A stretch of DNA of 64,000 nt, taken from Flammula alnicola. Its lineage: Eukaryota; Basidiomycota; Agaricomycetes; Agaricales; Strophariaceae. Positions 21,929 to 34,734 of the stretch are shown here, piece after piece. The notes under the pieces are model-generated. The model was not told where the DNA came from, made no database searches, and was given only the letters and a program-made list of their open reading frames with translations. Location of the stretch: the NCBI GenBank assembly GCA_015499995.1, contig JADNRV010000024.1, positions 124,001 through 188,000 on the forward strand. Direction: 5' to 3'. Both the position numbers and the translations under genes were made by a program. The first letter of the stretch is position 1, and the number at the start of each line of letters is the position of its first letter.

Positions 21929-23522
21929 ATGTTAGACGAATGGTCGACAAGTATTCTGCAGCATGACCCTATGCGCCTTTACCGACAAAAAAGGGACGAG
22001 CACCATAGTTCAGTGGCTTCAAAGTACGATATCCTTGGTTTCATCTCCTCTGGCACATATGGACGCGTTTACAAGGCACGGAGCTTGGGAGACGAGGGAA
22101 CTATACACGCGATCAAGAAATTCAAGCCAGATAAGGAGGGAGATGTCGTCACGTATACTGGTATAAGCCAGAGTGCCATCCGAGAGATTGCAGTACGCAT
22201 TCATATTCGCATCGCATTCAATTCTGCAAGCTGATGATTGGATCAAGTTGAACAGAGAAATTGATCATGAGAACATAGTAGCTTTGAGAGAGGTTATTCT
22301 GGAGGACAAGTCCATTTACATGGTCTTTGAATATGCAGAACACGACTTTCTGGTGCGTCCGGCTTCTACCTTACTAAAACCTTTACCTAAAATATTTGAA
22401 CAGCAAGTGATTCATCACCACTCCCAGACACTGCGCGCTCCTATCACAGCCGCAGTCCTCAAGTCTCTAGTATATCAGCTCCTGAACGGTCTCATATATC
22501 TTCATTCATGCCACATTCTCCATCGCGATCTCAAACCAGCCAACATCCTGATCACCTCGAGCGGGGTCGTAAAAATTGGCGACCTTGGTCTCGCACGTCT
22601 TATATACGAACCTCTTCAGCCGCTTTTCGCAGGAGACAAGGTGGTAGTGACCATTTGGTATCGAGCTCCAGAACTCCTGTTAGGAGCTAAGCATTACACG
22701 AAAGCCATTGATTGCTGGGCTGTTGGCTGTGTCATGGCCGAGTTAGCGAGCCTACGGCCAATCTTCAAAGGAGAAGAAGCTAAGTTGGACTCCAAGAAAA
22801 ATGTTCCATTCCAACGGGATCAGCTACTCAAGATTTTCGAAGTGTTAGGGACCCCAGACGGTTAGTTTTTTTTTTGGCGACTTCGACGTCGATGTAATCT
22901 CATTTGATGCCGTATATCGTAGAAAAGGACTGGCCTGGAGTTGTGGACATGCCTGAATATCAGAGCATGAAGCGTCTTGACCAGTATGTGTCTTGCACTG
23001 CCGAGTTATCGTTATCTAATTTTGACGCTATCTGTCACAGCTTCACGAATCGACTTGCAGGGTGGTGTGAGTCGAGGATCCGAGCTCCACACGGATTCGA
23101 TCTTATGCGACAGCTATTCATGTACGATCCTGAGAAACGCCTCACAGCCAAAGACGCCTTACAACACAAGTGGTTCCAAGAAGATCCAAAACCTACGTGG
23201 AAGTACGTCCATGCTCTCTTAAATTATTTGTACTCCCACCTTCCTACAGCTGCTAAAACATGAATTCAGCGCATTCCAATCCGTAGCGCCACATCAAATA
23301 CCGCCTCATCGCAGGATCACGCAGGACGAAGCCCCGTCGATGATGCCGATTCCGCAGAACACGTCTCATCAAGGTGGGCATGGTCATATGGGTGTTCAAT
23401 TCGGCCAGTCACACTCGAAGCCCGGAAGCTCTGCCAGCTTCGCGAGCTTGAGTGGAGGCGGTCATTACGGAGGACAAGCCTCTGGCGGGAATCAAAGCAG
23501 GAAAAAGGCGCGATTGGGATAG
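21929..23522 (+). CDS. SSN3: CDK8, Mediator kinase
   Basis: CDK8/Ssn3 with cyclin C phosphorylates RNA polymerase II CTD and transcription factors from the Mediator kinase module. ATG 21929 gives [20 protein letters not shown]. The kinase domain starts [19 protein letters not shown]. The C-helix motif is SQSAIREIA, where CDK8 uses SxSAxRE in place of PSTAIRE. The catalytic loop is [12 protein letters not shown], the activation segment [17 protein letters not shown], and [20 protein letters not shown] identifies the CDK8 branch. Introns follow GREIA-type, [20 protein letters not shown] and PTWN boundaries, all in frame. The tail is Gly/Ser/His-rich and ends in SRKKARLG (stop 23520-23522). It is divergent from RPD3. 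Confidence 0.92.
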
Positions 23523-24274
23523 TTGGGTTCCAAATATATTATGCCCTTGCACGCCACGGTCAATCTCCATCATCGCCTGGGTGCAACATATACCCGAAAG
23601 AAAAGAAGGGATTGTGACGCTCGACTTGGATACGGTTGGAACCAGGAAGTCTACTCGGTCTTCAGTTCTCGGCAGGTTGGGAATTTGCTCGTATCGGCGA
23701 TGTTCCTGGGAACGTGCAACGTATTTTCATATTTAACGACCTGCGCATCCATTGTATTTTCCGGCTGTTAGAGGAGGGTGCGAGGGTGCACAACAACCTC
23801 CTGCTCTGCTAAATCTTGGTCTTACGCTTCCGCACCACTCTTCAATTGGTCACCGCTACGCAGTTATTCTCAATCTCAGGGTAACATTGCTAGACAACAA
23901 TTCGAGGTATAATTGCACATATCAAGCACTGCGTATCTACAGTAGTTTCAACAATGGACAATAATGTTCTAGAAATAAGCGATCGTTCGGATTCCCTGTT
24001 CGTCCAGACTCGAGTAGTGAAACGCATCAGAAGATATTAGCAATTTGGGCTTGTCGGTGGATGCAGCATCTACTTATTTGAATCTGATAAGATAACTGAA
24101 ATGTCGTCGGCATCACGGTGACAAGTTGCAACTGGATCCAAAGCTTTGTTTCTCTCCTCTAACTTTCATCTGCCAAAGTTCGATTTTCTGGTGCTTCGCG
24201 CCCAACACATGCATTTCCGACTGACTTGAAACTGGTTGAAGCGAGAAGGGATTGAAAGAAGCGAAGACTCCGGG
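23523..24274. other. Gene-free spacer, CDK8 3' flank and MetAP promoter
   Basis: 750 bp with no convincing coding or structured feature on either strand. Confidence 0.4.
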
Positions 24275-25644
24275 ATGTTTCGCCTCCAACGCTGGCCGTC
24301 CACATTGACACCAAAGACGACTCTGGTGCGAAACCAACTTGCACGAATTCGGAGGTTCAGCACCGAAACAGAGACAGAAACCTTCGAGGACTTTGGGGAC
24401 TATAGTATTATCCTTCCAGATGAACCTTTTGCCTTTGGCGTCTCTCATATACGACCCCGACGCGTGCCGGACCACATTTCCAAACCGCCCTATGTGTTGA
24501 ATCTCGGTGGGGTGCCGGACGAGAGGCCGCAGCGTGATTCTGGAAAGATCAAGCTCGGTGGAGAGGCTGAATCCAGGATCCGCCAGGCTGCATTGCTGGC
24601 GAAGACAGTCAGGGAGTTTGCTGGAACCCAGGTCAAGGTGCGTGATGATTTTTTCTGTTACGACAAGCGCTTGACTTACGCTTTGAAGGTCGGAGCTACT
24701 ACGAATGCTATAGATTCTGCTATCCACGATTTTATTGTTTCTCATTCAGCATACCCATCACCTCTGAACTATCAAGGCTACCCTCGGGCGTGTTGTACGA
24801 GGTGAATTTATCTTCCATGCAAGAGGTTTAAAAATCAATGATACGCTCTATAGTATTAACAATGTCATCGCACACGGAATACCAGACGAGTGAATGCTTA
24901 CTTTGCCATTTTATATGCAGAATCCTCTAACTTTCTGTTCTCAGTCGACCTCTGCAAGATGGAGACATCATCAACATCGACGTCACTGTCTATCTGAACG
25001 GATACCACGGCGACACCTCGCGTACATTTCTTGTTGGCGACGTTGTAAATACCGCCTGTCATTGCCTTATATGCAGGATACTGACTCAAGTAAGGACGAG
25101 CCAGGCAGAGACCTGGTGAAAATAACAAACGAGGCTCTGGAACGGGCCATCGCTGTATGTGGACCAGGACAACCTTTTAGAGGGATAGGAAAGGCTATAC
25201 ATGCATTGCTCTTAAACAAGGAATACTCGGTTTCGTCTCAGTTTACCGGGCATGGCATAAACACGGTCTTCCATTGCGCCCCATGGATCCTCCATCATCG
25301 TATGTCAGTTTGATGATCGACATTGTGTAAGAAAGTTAACTTTCTTAGTCAACGATGAACCAGGAGTAATGGAACCAGGCCATTGTTTTACTATCGAGGT
25401 AAGACCTCTCGCAAGTAATTTCTTTCCAAGTTTCATTGCCTGTGTAGCCTGCTATTATACAAGGCACGAATCCACGAGGTTGGATTTTCCCGGATGGATG
25501 GACTGCATCCACGGAAGTGAGTGATTGTCCCAAAGTCCAATAAAATTAGACTCATGGCTTGCTCTACAGAATTGTGCTCGCAGTGCGCAGGCGGAACATA
25601 TGGTGCTCATCACAGAAACTGGGGCGGATGTGCTCACACGGTAA
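24275..25644 (+). CDS. Type 1 methionine aminopeptidase, probably mitochondrial
   Basis: MetAP removes the initiator methionine from nascent proteins. ATG 24275 starts [20 protein letters not shown] followed by LARIRRF, an Arg-rich N terminus without acids typical of a mitochondrial presequence. No zinc-finger region of cytosolic MetAP1 is present. The pita-bread fold carries all five metal ligands: the two Asp in [19 protein letters not shown], His in [11 protein letters not shown], Glu in HCFTIEPAI and Glu in AQAEHMVLI. The substrate-binding [17 protein letters not shown] and [15 protein letters not shown] are intact. Six or so introns join in frame and the stop is at 25642-25644. It is convergent with NUP188, 107 bp apart. 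Confidence 0.9.
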
Positions 25645-25751
25645 ACAGACTATTTAATACACATACTTCTACGGAAATACTTTTGTCAAGTGCTACAGAC
25701 CTATTTAGGTATCAACAGAGCGGAAAAGCTGGTATGAAAGAAGAGATAAGA

Positions 25752-28700
25752 TCACGAGGAACCACCTATCCGTTCATGAAGGAAATTCAGTAGGACTTGC
25801 GAAAGGTCTACGGAAGGTTTTCCTATCACGATGTCACTAGCAGTGATGATCGGCTTCGATTTCGTCAACAGCGACTGCAGGTCGCCCGCCATCTCGCCTG
25901 TCATTCCCCGCCGCAGGCGCTCTGCCATAGTCATCGATGAACGTGCTGTTGATCGCCTATCTTTCGTGCCATCAAGCCTTGATGCGTCCATCGCCTGTTC
26001 GTCTGCATCAGCGTCCACAGGCGTGCTTTCGAAATCTGGTTTCGAAAGCCACATCGCGAGCTGTGTCACAGAGTACAGAAGAATCTCCTCTAAGTTTCGA
26101 CGAGCAATGATGACGCCTTGCTTCACCCCGAGAGCTGTCGTATATGATCCTGAGAGAGCCGAGGGGTCGGTGATACTTTGACCCGGCGGTCGTTGGACGA
26201 GATTGCGAAGGATATCAAGCGTGCGATTGCCCAATTCTAGAAGTGTACCCAATGAGGCAGGCTCGCCCAACACGATTTTTGAATGCTAAAGAGAAAGAAA
26301 TTTTAGAAAATTGTTCATTCATATAAAAACGGAAACGTACTGGGACAATGAGAGCCTCGCCAATGGGCCAATCTTCAATGCCACGAGAAAGCACCATGTC
26401 TGCGCGGCTGATAGCAACCAACGTTCCGACAAGGTTGGAAGAAAGTTGGAAGAGGCGGTGGATCAGATGCATGACAAACGGTCGTTTCAGTGGATCTGTC
26501 TGACTTTGTGCCTCCTCGAACCTGACCCTCTCGTCGTGCGTCACAGGCTCATACAGACTCGCTAGGTGATTTGGGTGGGTGATGGCATAGTTGACCTGCT
26601 GGAGGAGTTGCAGAGCACTGGTTGTGAATACACGAAGGACCTTATCGACGACAGGATCAGCCTTGGCGGAAGCAGGAACGCTGGCAGCAAGAGCGTAGAA
26701 AAGGTTGATCACTTGATCAATCTCTTCAAGAAGAGGCAGGGTGATGGGATCCCCAATTGTCCATGAAAGAGCACGCGAAATCTGTTCTCCGTACAGCTGG
26801 ACAAAACCACATGCATCTGCATCGAAATAATGGTTTTGCCTGCCTAGAGCAGTAATAACCATCGCAACGATCGAAACCATCGAGCAGTATGCTAAATGAG
26901 CAGGACTGCGCTGTCCAGGCAACTCAGGCAGTACAATGTCAATCATGCCGGAGCTGACAGCTGAACTAATGAAGTTGTTGCTGTATGCCGCCAGTACACC
27001 CTCGCTTGCAAATCGCTCAGCCGCAGCTGGGTTGGTAACCAGCCCCATGTGGAAAAGGAGGAGATGAGGAGAGTAGAGTGGCTGTTTGCGAGAAAGCAAG
27101 AGAGGAAGGTCGGAGAGGCCGACGAGGTCTATGTGGACGTAAAGTTCGAGGCTGGCGCGGATAACGTCTGTTTCTTGACACCTTGCAAGCCAGTAAACCG
27201 ACGAAGCATCGATATCAGGACGGGTACACTGTTCGAATACAGCCACGAGAAGCTCCATATCGCGGTCGAGATCGACATCGGTCCTGCTGCAAGCTGCTAC
27301 GAAGACCACACTCAGAGCATCGATGACAAAGGTGAGAGTTGCTTCCACTGTCTGAGCAAACGCTAGTCGTTGTTCGGCGTTCAGAGTCTTTGGCCGGCTC
27401 AACATACTGCGACCTTGCTTGGCGCAGAAGTAGATGATTTGCAAGAGGACGCGATGAAAGGGAGAAGATAAGGTGGAAAGGAAAGACCTCGCCGGAGACT
27501 GTGCTTCGTTCAGGACGATGTTGCGAAGATTTCGGATGAGTTCCATGAACGATTCGACCTCGGCCTTTTTGTCCGATGACGAGAACCAAGCCACTTCAAG
27601 GAGGGCTAACACAAGAGAAAGCCTTGAACCATGAATTGTCGACATCATATCACCCTCCCTTTTCTCCGCAGCGATATCGAAGGATATAGTGGCTGCGATC
27701 GCCAGTAGATGAGGTCGAACGGTGGAATCTGTCCTTAGATATGGGATGACCTGCCTAAGCAGGGTGTCCCATGATTCGAGCAGGGCGGTTTCGGCGTGCA
27801 CGAGGGATAAATTCAGGTTGATGGATAGCACAAGCCTCTCTACCTCCTCAGCGGGATCGTCCATGACATCTGCCGAAAGGGGATACGCCTGAAGACGGAC
27901 CCGTAGTAGAGATGTTGAGAAGGCAAAAGTGTCTCCATAATCGCGCTCAGCAACTGCATCTTGTACTTCCAATTGTTGCAATGTTAAACCCGGGAAATGC
28001 TGCGAAAGTAGGACTGTAACTTTATCGTGCATCTCTGGAGCGTATGAGCTGGGTGCGGCTTCTGCTAGAAGATCCGTTAGTTCATCGTGTGACTTTAGAT
28101 GGGTTTCGAGCTTGAGATAGCTCTGTGGTTTCTTCAGCGGTACCTCGGAACCATGCAGCTGAAGATGGAGGCCAATGTCGCGGGTAATGATGTGAATGGC
28201 GTATGACTTGACCAGGGTTCGGTACGCATGCATTTGAACGGCTTCGTGCAGACTTGATCTGCGAATGCCCTCTAGCAGCACGATCTCCGATGTCTCATAC
28301 GTTGGCACAGGTCCAACCTCTTCGCAAGCGACAGAGACAACCTTTTCCCAAAAATCGGCATCTTTACGAAGAGGATCGACGACTGCTTTGTGCTCAAGAG
28401 TATGTTGCCAAACGACGTCTAAGAACCGGAAAACACACGCAAGCAGAAGTGGGTTGGCTTCCCAAAGATCTTTCCAGCTTACAAGTATTTCACGAGCAGC
28501 ATCGAGGGCACTAGGTGATCGCGTCGCTGTTTCATCGTCTTTCTTTTCCTCTTTATCTGTCTTCTCCTCTCTGTCTTTCAACTCCTTAAACTCGCCTGGC
28601 GACCGAGACTTCCCAGTGACGAAAAGAGTTGCAAGGGCAGGCTCATTGTCAACGGCCAATGAAACGAAGTTCCAGATTGATTTCCGAAGGGCAAGCTCGT

Positions 28701-31700
28701 CGTAAGGGTGTTGAATAATACGAACCATGGATGCGACGGTTGTTTCTGGATTGGAGAGGTGTCCAATAATGGTTGGAGGTGAAGGCTGAGAACTCCTAAG
28801 AGACGAAGCAAGGGCACAAAGCACCCGCGTGGCCTCGATGGGTATCATGTTACCGACATCTCTTTCCTTGATATAACTCGCCAAGGCGTCAATAGGGTCG
28901 TTTTTCGTGTGCGTTGTGTCGTGTGCAGGGGTTCCACCTGTAACGCGGGCACATAAGGCTTGCTCAAGCAGGCATGGTCGAGATGCCATACTTGAGTTCA
29001 TTTTGTGGGTTAGGACGAGACGGCATAGGCGGAGGTTTGATTGGAGGAGGAAGATAAGGCGTCGGACGTCACCATGCCGTCTTGAGTTGTACAACATGCG
29101 AAGAACTTGCCCACCGAAGCTGATGGATGAGACAAGTGGGTTGATAGTAGATGTGGTAGCCTTGAACAGTAAAACGTCGGCGATGGTCTGGCTCAGAATG
29201 GAGAATGGTCGATCTCCAAGAGTTGGTGGCGAACTCTCTAGCACTTGGATGTACAACGAAACCACCCGTTGGCCAATCTCGAATCTGTCACCAAGTTGAG
29301 CATATTTCCAGCCCAAATGTTCTACCCAAATCTCGCTGTGCACAAAATGAGCAGCACGAAGTAAGACTTCTTCCTTTAGCTGCTGAAGCTTGGCATTCTC
29401 TGGGAGAATTGACAGAGAAGCTTCGCGGAAAAGCCCTCCAATGAGATGCAATAACGCCAATGTCATCGTGTAATGCCCTGTTGCTCGCTCGGCAGCTAAT
29501 GCAACCGAAGCAAATCCAGGTGCTCTGTCTGAGCCAAAGAGTGTCGTTGTTGAGCGAATATACAACCATACGCGGTTGGAATAGTTAGGAATGGCGAGGA
29601 GAGCAGACAAGACACTCATAGCTGAGGTAATGAGCTTGGCGGGTGAATTTGACCTAGCACGACCACTAGATCGAGATAGGGCTTCCTCCAATATCATTGT
29701 CGTCAGTTGCACCAAGTCTGGCGGTTGGGCTTCTGTCATTGTATGACAGACCACGGGCTCGCCATCCTCCAACGAATGCATGAGGATGCCGGCTTGCACT
29801 GGGTTGTCTTGGATAACGCTTCGCACAAGGTCCAAAGCATCTGTAATAACTGCCTCGTCTCCTTCCTGGTCCAGTTCCATCCCAACATCCTCGATGCGTA
29901 AGGACTTAGGCTGCGATCCACCACGTTTGGCAAAAGACACGTCCTGGTAATTTCCTCCCGATCCAAAGTCCATCCGCCGTCGGTTGACATAATCAGTTAG
30001 GATTTCGAGAATAACCTTCCATCCCGAATGCTCATGTTGCCAGCAAACCACGACATTGTCTCCGCCGTCTCCGCTCAGCAAACGTCCTGTGGACTTAGCA
30101 GGAAGGGTGGAACCTCCTGGTAGGCGTATAGGTTTGAGGTTGACATAAGTCAGGCCAGGGCTCGCATTGCCTGAACCATATCGCTCTGTTTGCCGCTCAT
30201 AGAGTGCATGGGCACCCGTGCAAGCGTTGATAGGTATGACCTGGGAGTACGTGGATAGCTTGGAAAGGTAATGGTAGACGAAACGATCGCATAAATCGCG
30301 TTCTTCTGGGATGGTCTCGTCCTGCACAAAGTCTGCAATGTACAAAGGGTCGGTATCGAGGAAGCCGGCACCAGTCATGGCACGAAGGAGACGAAGCAGA
30401 GGTTTGACCTGGATGGGAAATCGTGACCTTGCGACATCAAAGATCGCTCGACGAGCAATTCCGTGATGCCAGTCCAACCGCCAAAACTGTGTGCATATAC
30501 CAGTGACGGATAGACTCTCGCTGCGACCAAAGAGAGCTATCCAGACTTCGACAAGTGCTTCGAAATCGGGTATCAACTCGACGAGCACAAGTTCGACGAG
30601 GGCAATGACGAGACCTGTGCAGTAGGGTAAGGAAATTTTATATCACAAATATTCGAGCGAGACTATGACGAACCTTTCAGTACGGACCGATATGCAATCG
30701 CGTTCGGATCGGTTATTGAGGAGCCTGTTTTCCACGCAAGAGCTGTAACAAACAGAGGAGAGTTGGTGAGAAGGCTGTCTATGAGTTTGAACAATCCGAC
30801 TTCAGGATCAAGACATGCTTTCGCCATTTGAATGTGAAGGGGTTCCCGATCCTTGGTATATGATCGGCCAATAGATAGATTGATATGGTCGAAGAAAGCT
30901 TGATAAGAAGCTGGGATGTCGGACGTCTCAGCCGCCTTTGCGGATAGGCGTGAAAGGACATATGTCCATGCCAGATAGGTGCACGAATACTGACTATCCG
31001 CATGATTCGTGACGATGTCGTGCAACTTTTGCAGACTTTGCGGGGAAGAATAATACACGTCCTTTCGCGAGGGCGAATCTGATAGTTCGATTGTGTCCGG
31101 CTCTCCGAGAGTTTCTAGCTCCAGGACCTCGATGGTGATTAAAATCCACACGGCAGCGCAATCTTGCTGAAGTTGTCGGCTCTCATCGTCAAGTAACAGT
31201 GTGTTGTTGGTTTGATTTGATCCGAGCTTCGTGTCGTACGCCGTCTCGAAGATCTGCTGTACCAAAGGGCCGCTGCATGGAACATATCCCCACATTGTCC
31301 AGAAGAGGACCTCCAATAAAACCAGCTGCTCCTTGAGATTTTGCTTGGCCCATGAGGTGGCACCCTTTGGGTCCTCGTGGAACTTGTCTGGAAGTTTTGC
31401 TCTTGTTTTCCGTAGATATTCAGCAATGATTGATTCAGCGAATTTATGGCCATCTGGGATAATTTGAGGAAGGAATTCCACAGCCACGTCGTAAAGAGGT
31501 TCCTCAGAGTTCTCTTTGGCACGGAAAAGGGGAATAAGGACGCGGAAAGTATGCAGATATTCGGAGGAGAAGAAACCGCTGATGGCGTCGACGAGTTCCG
31601 CGGCCATAACAGAGGTGGAATTTGGATCGGAGATGGGTGGCATGCCTTGGTTGTATAAGAATGACCGAAGCAGGATGAGGGCTTGAATTTCATCGATTTG

Positions 31701-32036
31701 GAACCTGGAGCTGACGGCGAAGATAAACTCCTTGTCCCTTCCTCGACGCGAAGGACAACGCCATCTGGTAGAGTAACGGAACCACTTTCAATAATCTTCT
31801 TCGACGCGTTCGAGGGCTTCCCAAATGTCTCTGTAATGCTACCGAGCTGTTTCCTGCGCGGGGTCAAGTACTGCTTGACTTGTTCTGGACGAACGCCATC
31901 CTGGTGGCCCGAAAGGATCAAATGAAGTTGAAGGTAGGTTCTGAAAGTAAATTTAGTTAGTATTGGCGCTTTCTGATCAGAGAATGAATTCTTACACATC
32001 AATGAGATCTGAGCGTGCTGTGGCATCGCCAGACAT
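25752..32036 (-). CDS. NUP188: NUP188, inner-ring nucleoporin
   Basis: Nup188 is a very large alpha-solenoid scaffold of the nuclear pore inner ring that binds Nic96/Nup93. ATG 32034-32036 reads MSGDATARSDLIDV, spliced to TYLQLHLILSGHQDGVRPEQ. The N-terminal domain shows QLVLLEVLFWTMWGYVPCSG and LGSNQTNNTLLLDDESRQLQ, which align with the animal Nup188 pattern (LLEIIF..., SRQTNRHLVDE). The main exon of 1,457 codons (26215-30588) carries FPIQVKPLLRLLRAMTGAG and continues as alpha-helical repeat without stops. The last exon ends HERIGGSS at 25752-25754. The total is near 1,950-2,000 residues. Nup192/205 is the main alternative, but the N-terminal match favours Nup188. Confidence 0.85.
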
Positions 32037-32581
32037 GATGGCTCGAACTACCTCGTTGGGTCCTGGACGTCCGTCGACGTCGCGACTCACGAGCAACGAT
32101 GAGGCTGCTTACATATTTGGATTGAAAGGTGAACCAAACAACAATTCGTGGCAGTGCAAGAGCGCTCCGGTGAACATGGGCGATTCCATTGTTACGGCCC
32201 CTTTGTGTAAACGGTCACTGCGTCAGGCGCTTAAACCAAGTAGGACCTATACATATACCACCTTCTTGCTCGTTGAACAAGGTATGCCTCTAGTTGAAAT
32301 TTTGCTTTTGGTGATAATAGTCCTGAAAACTCTGTACAGCTGTCACCGGTTCAGTGGTTCTGGTCCAGGTGGAAGAGTTATTGGGCCCAGGAATCACACT
32401 GCATCGCCTACACAAAAAAAGAACAGCATGGATTCTATACAGGAGGTCCATCTCCATATGCCTCCCCCTATACTCCCCTGAAGGTGCCACCAAAGATCAC
32501 TTAAATACGCTGGGCGAATCCTCAAGTCTTCATTGACCTCTCTTCCTCTACGAAGCGACATATCTTTTACCACCATAAAGC
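32037..32581. promoter_or_regulatory. Divergent promoter NUP188/DUF4419 gene
   Basis: 545 bp between divergent starts. Both strands hold open frames of 60-170 codons here, but none resembles a protein family. CT-rich tracts near 32530-32560 precede the plus-strand ATG, as is common in fungal promoters. Confidence 0.4.
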
Positions 32582-34009
32582 ATGCCTATTACGTTTGCCG
32601 TCGCCCCAGTGGCTCCTACGCAACCTCCTAAAGCTTCCACGCGATTTAGAGGACCGAAAGACCTCCTAAACGAACAAGTCATGCGACTCAACAATCCGGA
32701 ATACTGGGGGACCAAATGCCAACCACATCCGTGGAAATGTTGCAAACCTCTTTTACGACGAAGGATTTCTCATCGTTGGATATTCGAAGCAAGCGAAATG
32801 GCTTCGTGCAGACTGTTACACAAGCGTATAATGGCCACCATCACCTTATAATGAGGTATGCGGGCGACAAGCTCTGCTCGTATCATGTACACTAATAAAT
32901 CATTTCAAGACCCGACGATGTCTGGATTGCAATTCTAGGACAATTCAACATTTAGTGAGATCGACCGTATGCTGAAATGTATATATTCTTTTCTAACACA
33001 AATAATTTAGTGTCAACAAAAATGCCAAAGAGCTCCGATCTCACTTCGTGCAGCACGAAGACAAAAAGAAATTGATTGTCGTTATGCCTGGTGACCGCCA
33101 CGACGTGAATTTTGGAGATCTTGCCATGCAAATGACCCAGAAAATCCAGGAGAATGTCGGTTGCTTCACAATCATTTTTTCCGAAACACGATTGACGTTC
33201 TCCATTTTCTCGAATAGATCGTCAATCCCGAACTCAGAGACTGGATTATCCCTAATTTTACTACAACTACGCATAATGACACTGTTGTCTGTGCTGTAAT
33301 GATGATGGCCACCATGAAAGCGTGAGTTTAAATATTCTAGGTTCATTACCCGAGGTCTAACTGTGTTTAAAGTTACTTCGAGTACGAAATGTCGAAATGC
33401 GGCATTCCTTCGGTCACACTTGAGGGAGAAAAATGCGACTGGGAAAAAATCTTAGAAAGATTGGATGTCCTGGAGACCTTCGGCGACGAACCGAAAGCAT
33501 GGGCCAAAATGCTCCGCCCTATCCTGCAGCGCTTCGTGCAAGCCTTCGACGGCAAACCCGACATCACTTTCTGGAACAAAGTCAGCCACCACTATTCCCT
33601 GGGCTCCGGCACACTATACCTATCCGGCTGGATCACAGCGTTCTGCGTCTGGGATAGCGAAGGACAATGGCAAGGCACGCCGCGCACAGCACCCGTCGTG
33701 CGATTTGGCCAGCAGCACTTCCACCCGCGGCTGATCCTAGACGATGTTCAATACCCTGCGATCGACACTCAGAATATCCCAATGGGATTTTGTCAGGTCG
33801 ATGTGAAGGTGATTGACTCGGAAGGAGAGTCGGATTGTGTGATGATGTCTGGACACATGGCCTGTCTTGTTGAAGGGGAAACAGGCGATACAGTGAGGCC
33901 ATTGCCTTCTTGGTACATGTTCGTCAAACCGACGGAGGATGTCGTGATGGATGTCGAACCTGGAGGAAATCAATCAGATCGACAACAGAGAACCAACCCT
34001 TCTGCATAA
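32582..34009 (+). CDS. DUF4419 protein
   Basis: DUF4419 proteins are abundant in Agaricomycetes and of unknown function. ATG 32582 gives MPITFAVAPVAPTQPPKAST. The family core follows as SFTTKDFSSLDIRSKRNGFV then QTVTQAYNGHHHLIMRPDDV, WIAILGQF..YVNKNAKELR and KKLIVVMPGDRHDVNFGDLA. NFTTTTHNDTVVCAVMMMAT and the last exon (SHHYSLGSGTLYLSGWITAF, CVWDSEGQWQGTP) complete it to the stop at 34007-34009. Between LLNE (about 32672) and SHATQQSGILGDQ the frame changes by one base; a weak alternative intron with a GTCATG donor is conceivable. This is the least certain of the seven frame breaks. Confidence 0.75.
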
Positions 34010-34252
34010 TTTACAGAGCTCCTTTCCTCTTCTACAGAGATTCACGACTGCGAACATGCTGATGGAAGGACCCGATAATGGATTGGTACATATTATTTCG
34101 AATAGAGGTTTGGAATTTAAATGAAATAGGTTCGAATTGCAAAGAAAGCAAGGATTGCGACTAGAATGTAATGAACACACGGATGATAAAGAATACACAG
34201 TATGATTTCCAAGGCTCGGATTAACGTGCGCCAAAACCAGGCATCTGATCCA
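34010..34252. other. Convergent 3' spacer DUF4419/NEDD8
   Basis: 243 bp of convergent 3' flanks; no feature recognised. Confidence 0.4.
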
Positions 34253-34734
34253 TCATCGCCCCCCACGAAGCGCCAGGACCAAATGTAGAACGGCACCAGC
34301 GTTGATGTTGAACTCCTTCGCCGTCTTGTCGTCTGCCCTAATAAATTTCGAGGTCATTCACGAGAAAGATTGGCGAAAGATTAAGCGCCTACGCACATTT
34401 GACGGCCACCAAAAATCAGACGCTGCTGTGGTGGTGGGACACCAGATTGTTCCTCGACTTTCTCCTTTATCCTCGTAATCTACAGAAAAATCGTCAATCA
34501 ATGAAAACAGGATGTTACGAGACAATATTCACCTTGTCCTCAGGATCGATGTCCAGTTCGATCTAAATCAAAAGGTGAGAGATGTCAGCCTGAATTGTCC
34601 GACTACACGCCTTGATCGCGTCCGATCTTCAAGGTAAACGAAAGTACCTCTTTGCCTGTCAGCGTCTTAAGTTATTTGTCAGTGGTCGCCGACGCGTAAT
34701 TAATTAGGAGATCTACCTTGACTTTGATCAACAT
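34253..34734 (-). CDS. RUB1: NEDD8/Rub1 ubiquitin-like modifier
   Basis: NEDD8 is conjugated to cullins to activate SCF-type ubiquitin ligases. Five exons assemble into 77 codons: [42 protein letters not shown] with LIFGGRQM, and [20 protein letters not shown] ending LALRGGR. The first two exons are only 18 nt each. The diagnostic Ala72 of NEDD8 (ALRGG, against RLRGG in ubiquitin) is present. Only one residue, Arg, follows the diglycine, so processing must remove a single amino acid. ATG is at 34732-34734 and the stop at 34253-34255. Every splice site is GT/AG. Confidence 0.93.

Noticed and set aside
24113..24745. 210-codon minus-strand frame over the MetAP 5' part
   Set aside because: It is antisense to conserved MetAP exons and shows no family resemblance or splice pattern.
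31963..32481. 172-codon plus-strand frame between NUP188 and DUF4419 gene
   Set aside because: It overlaps the NUP188 first exon and promoter, and its composition looks random.
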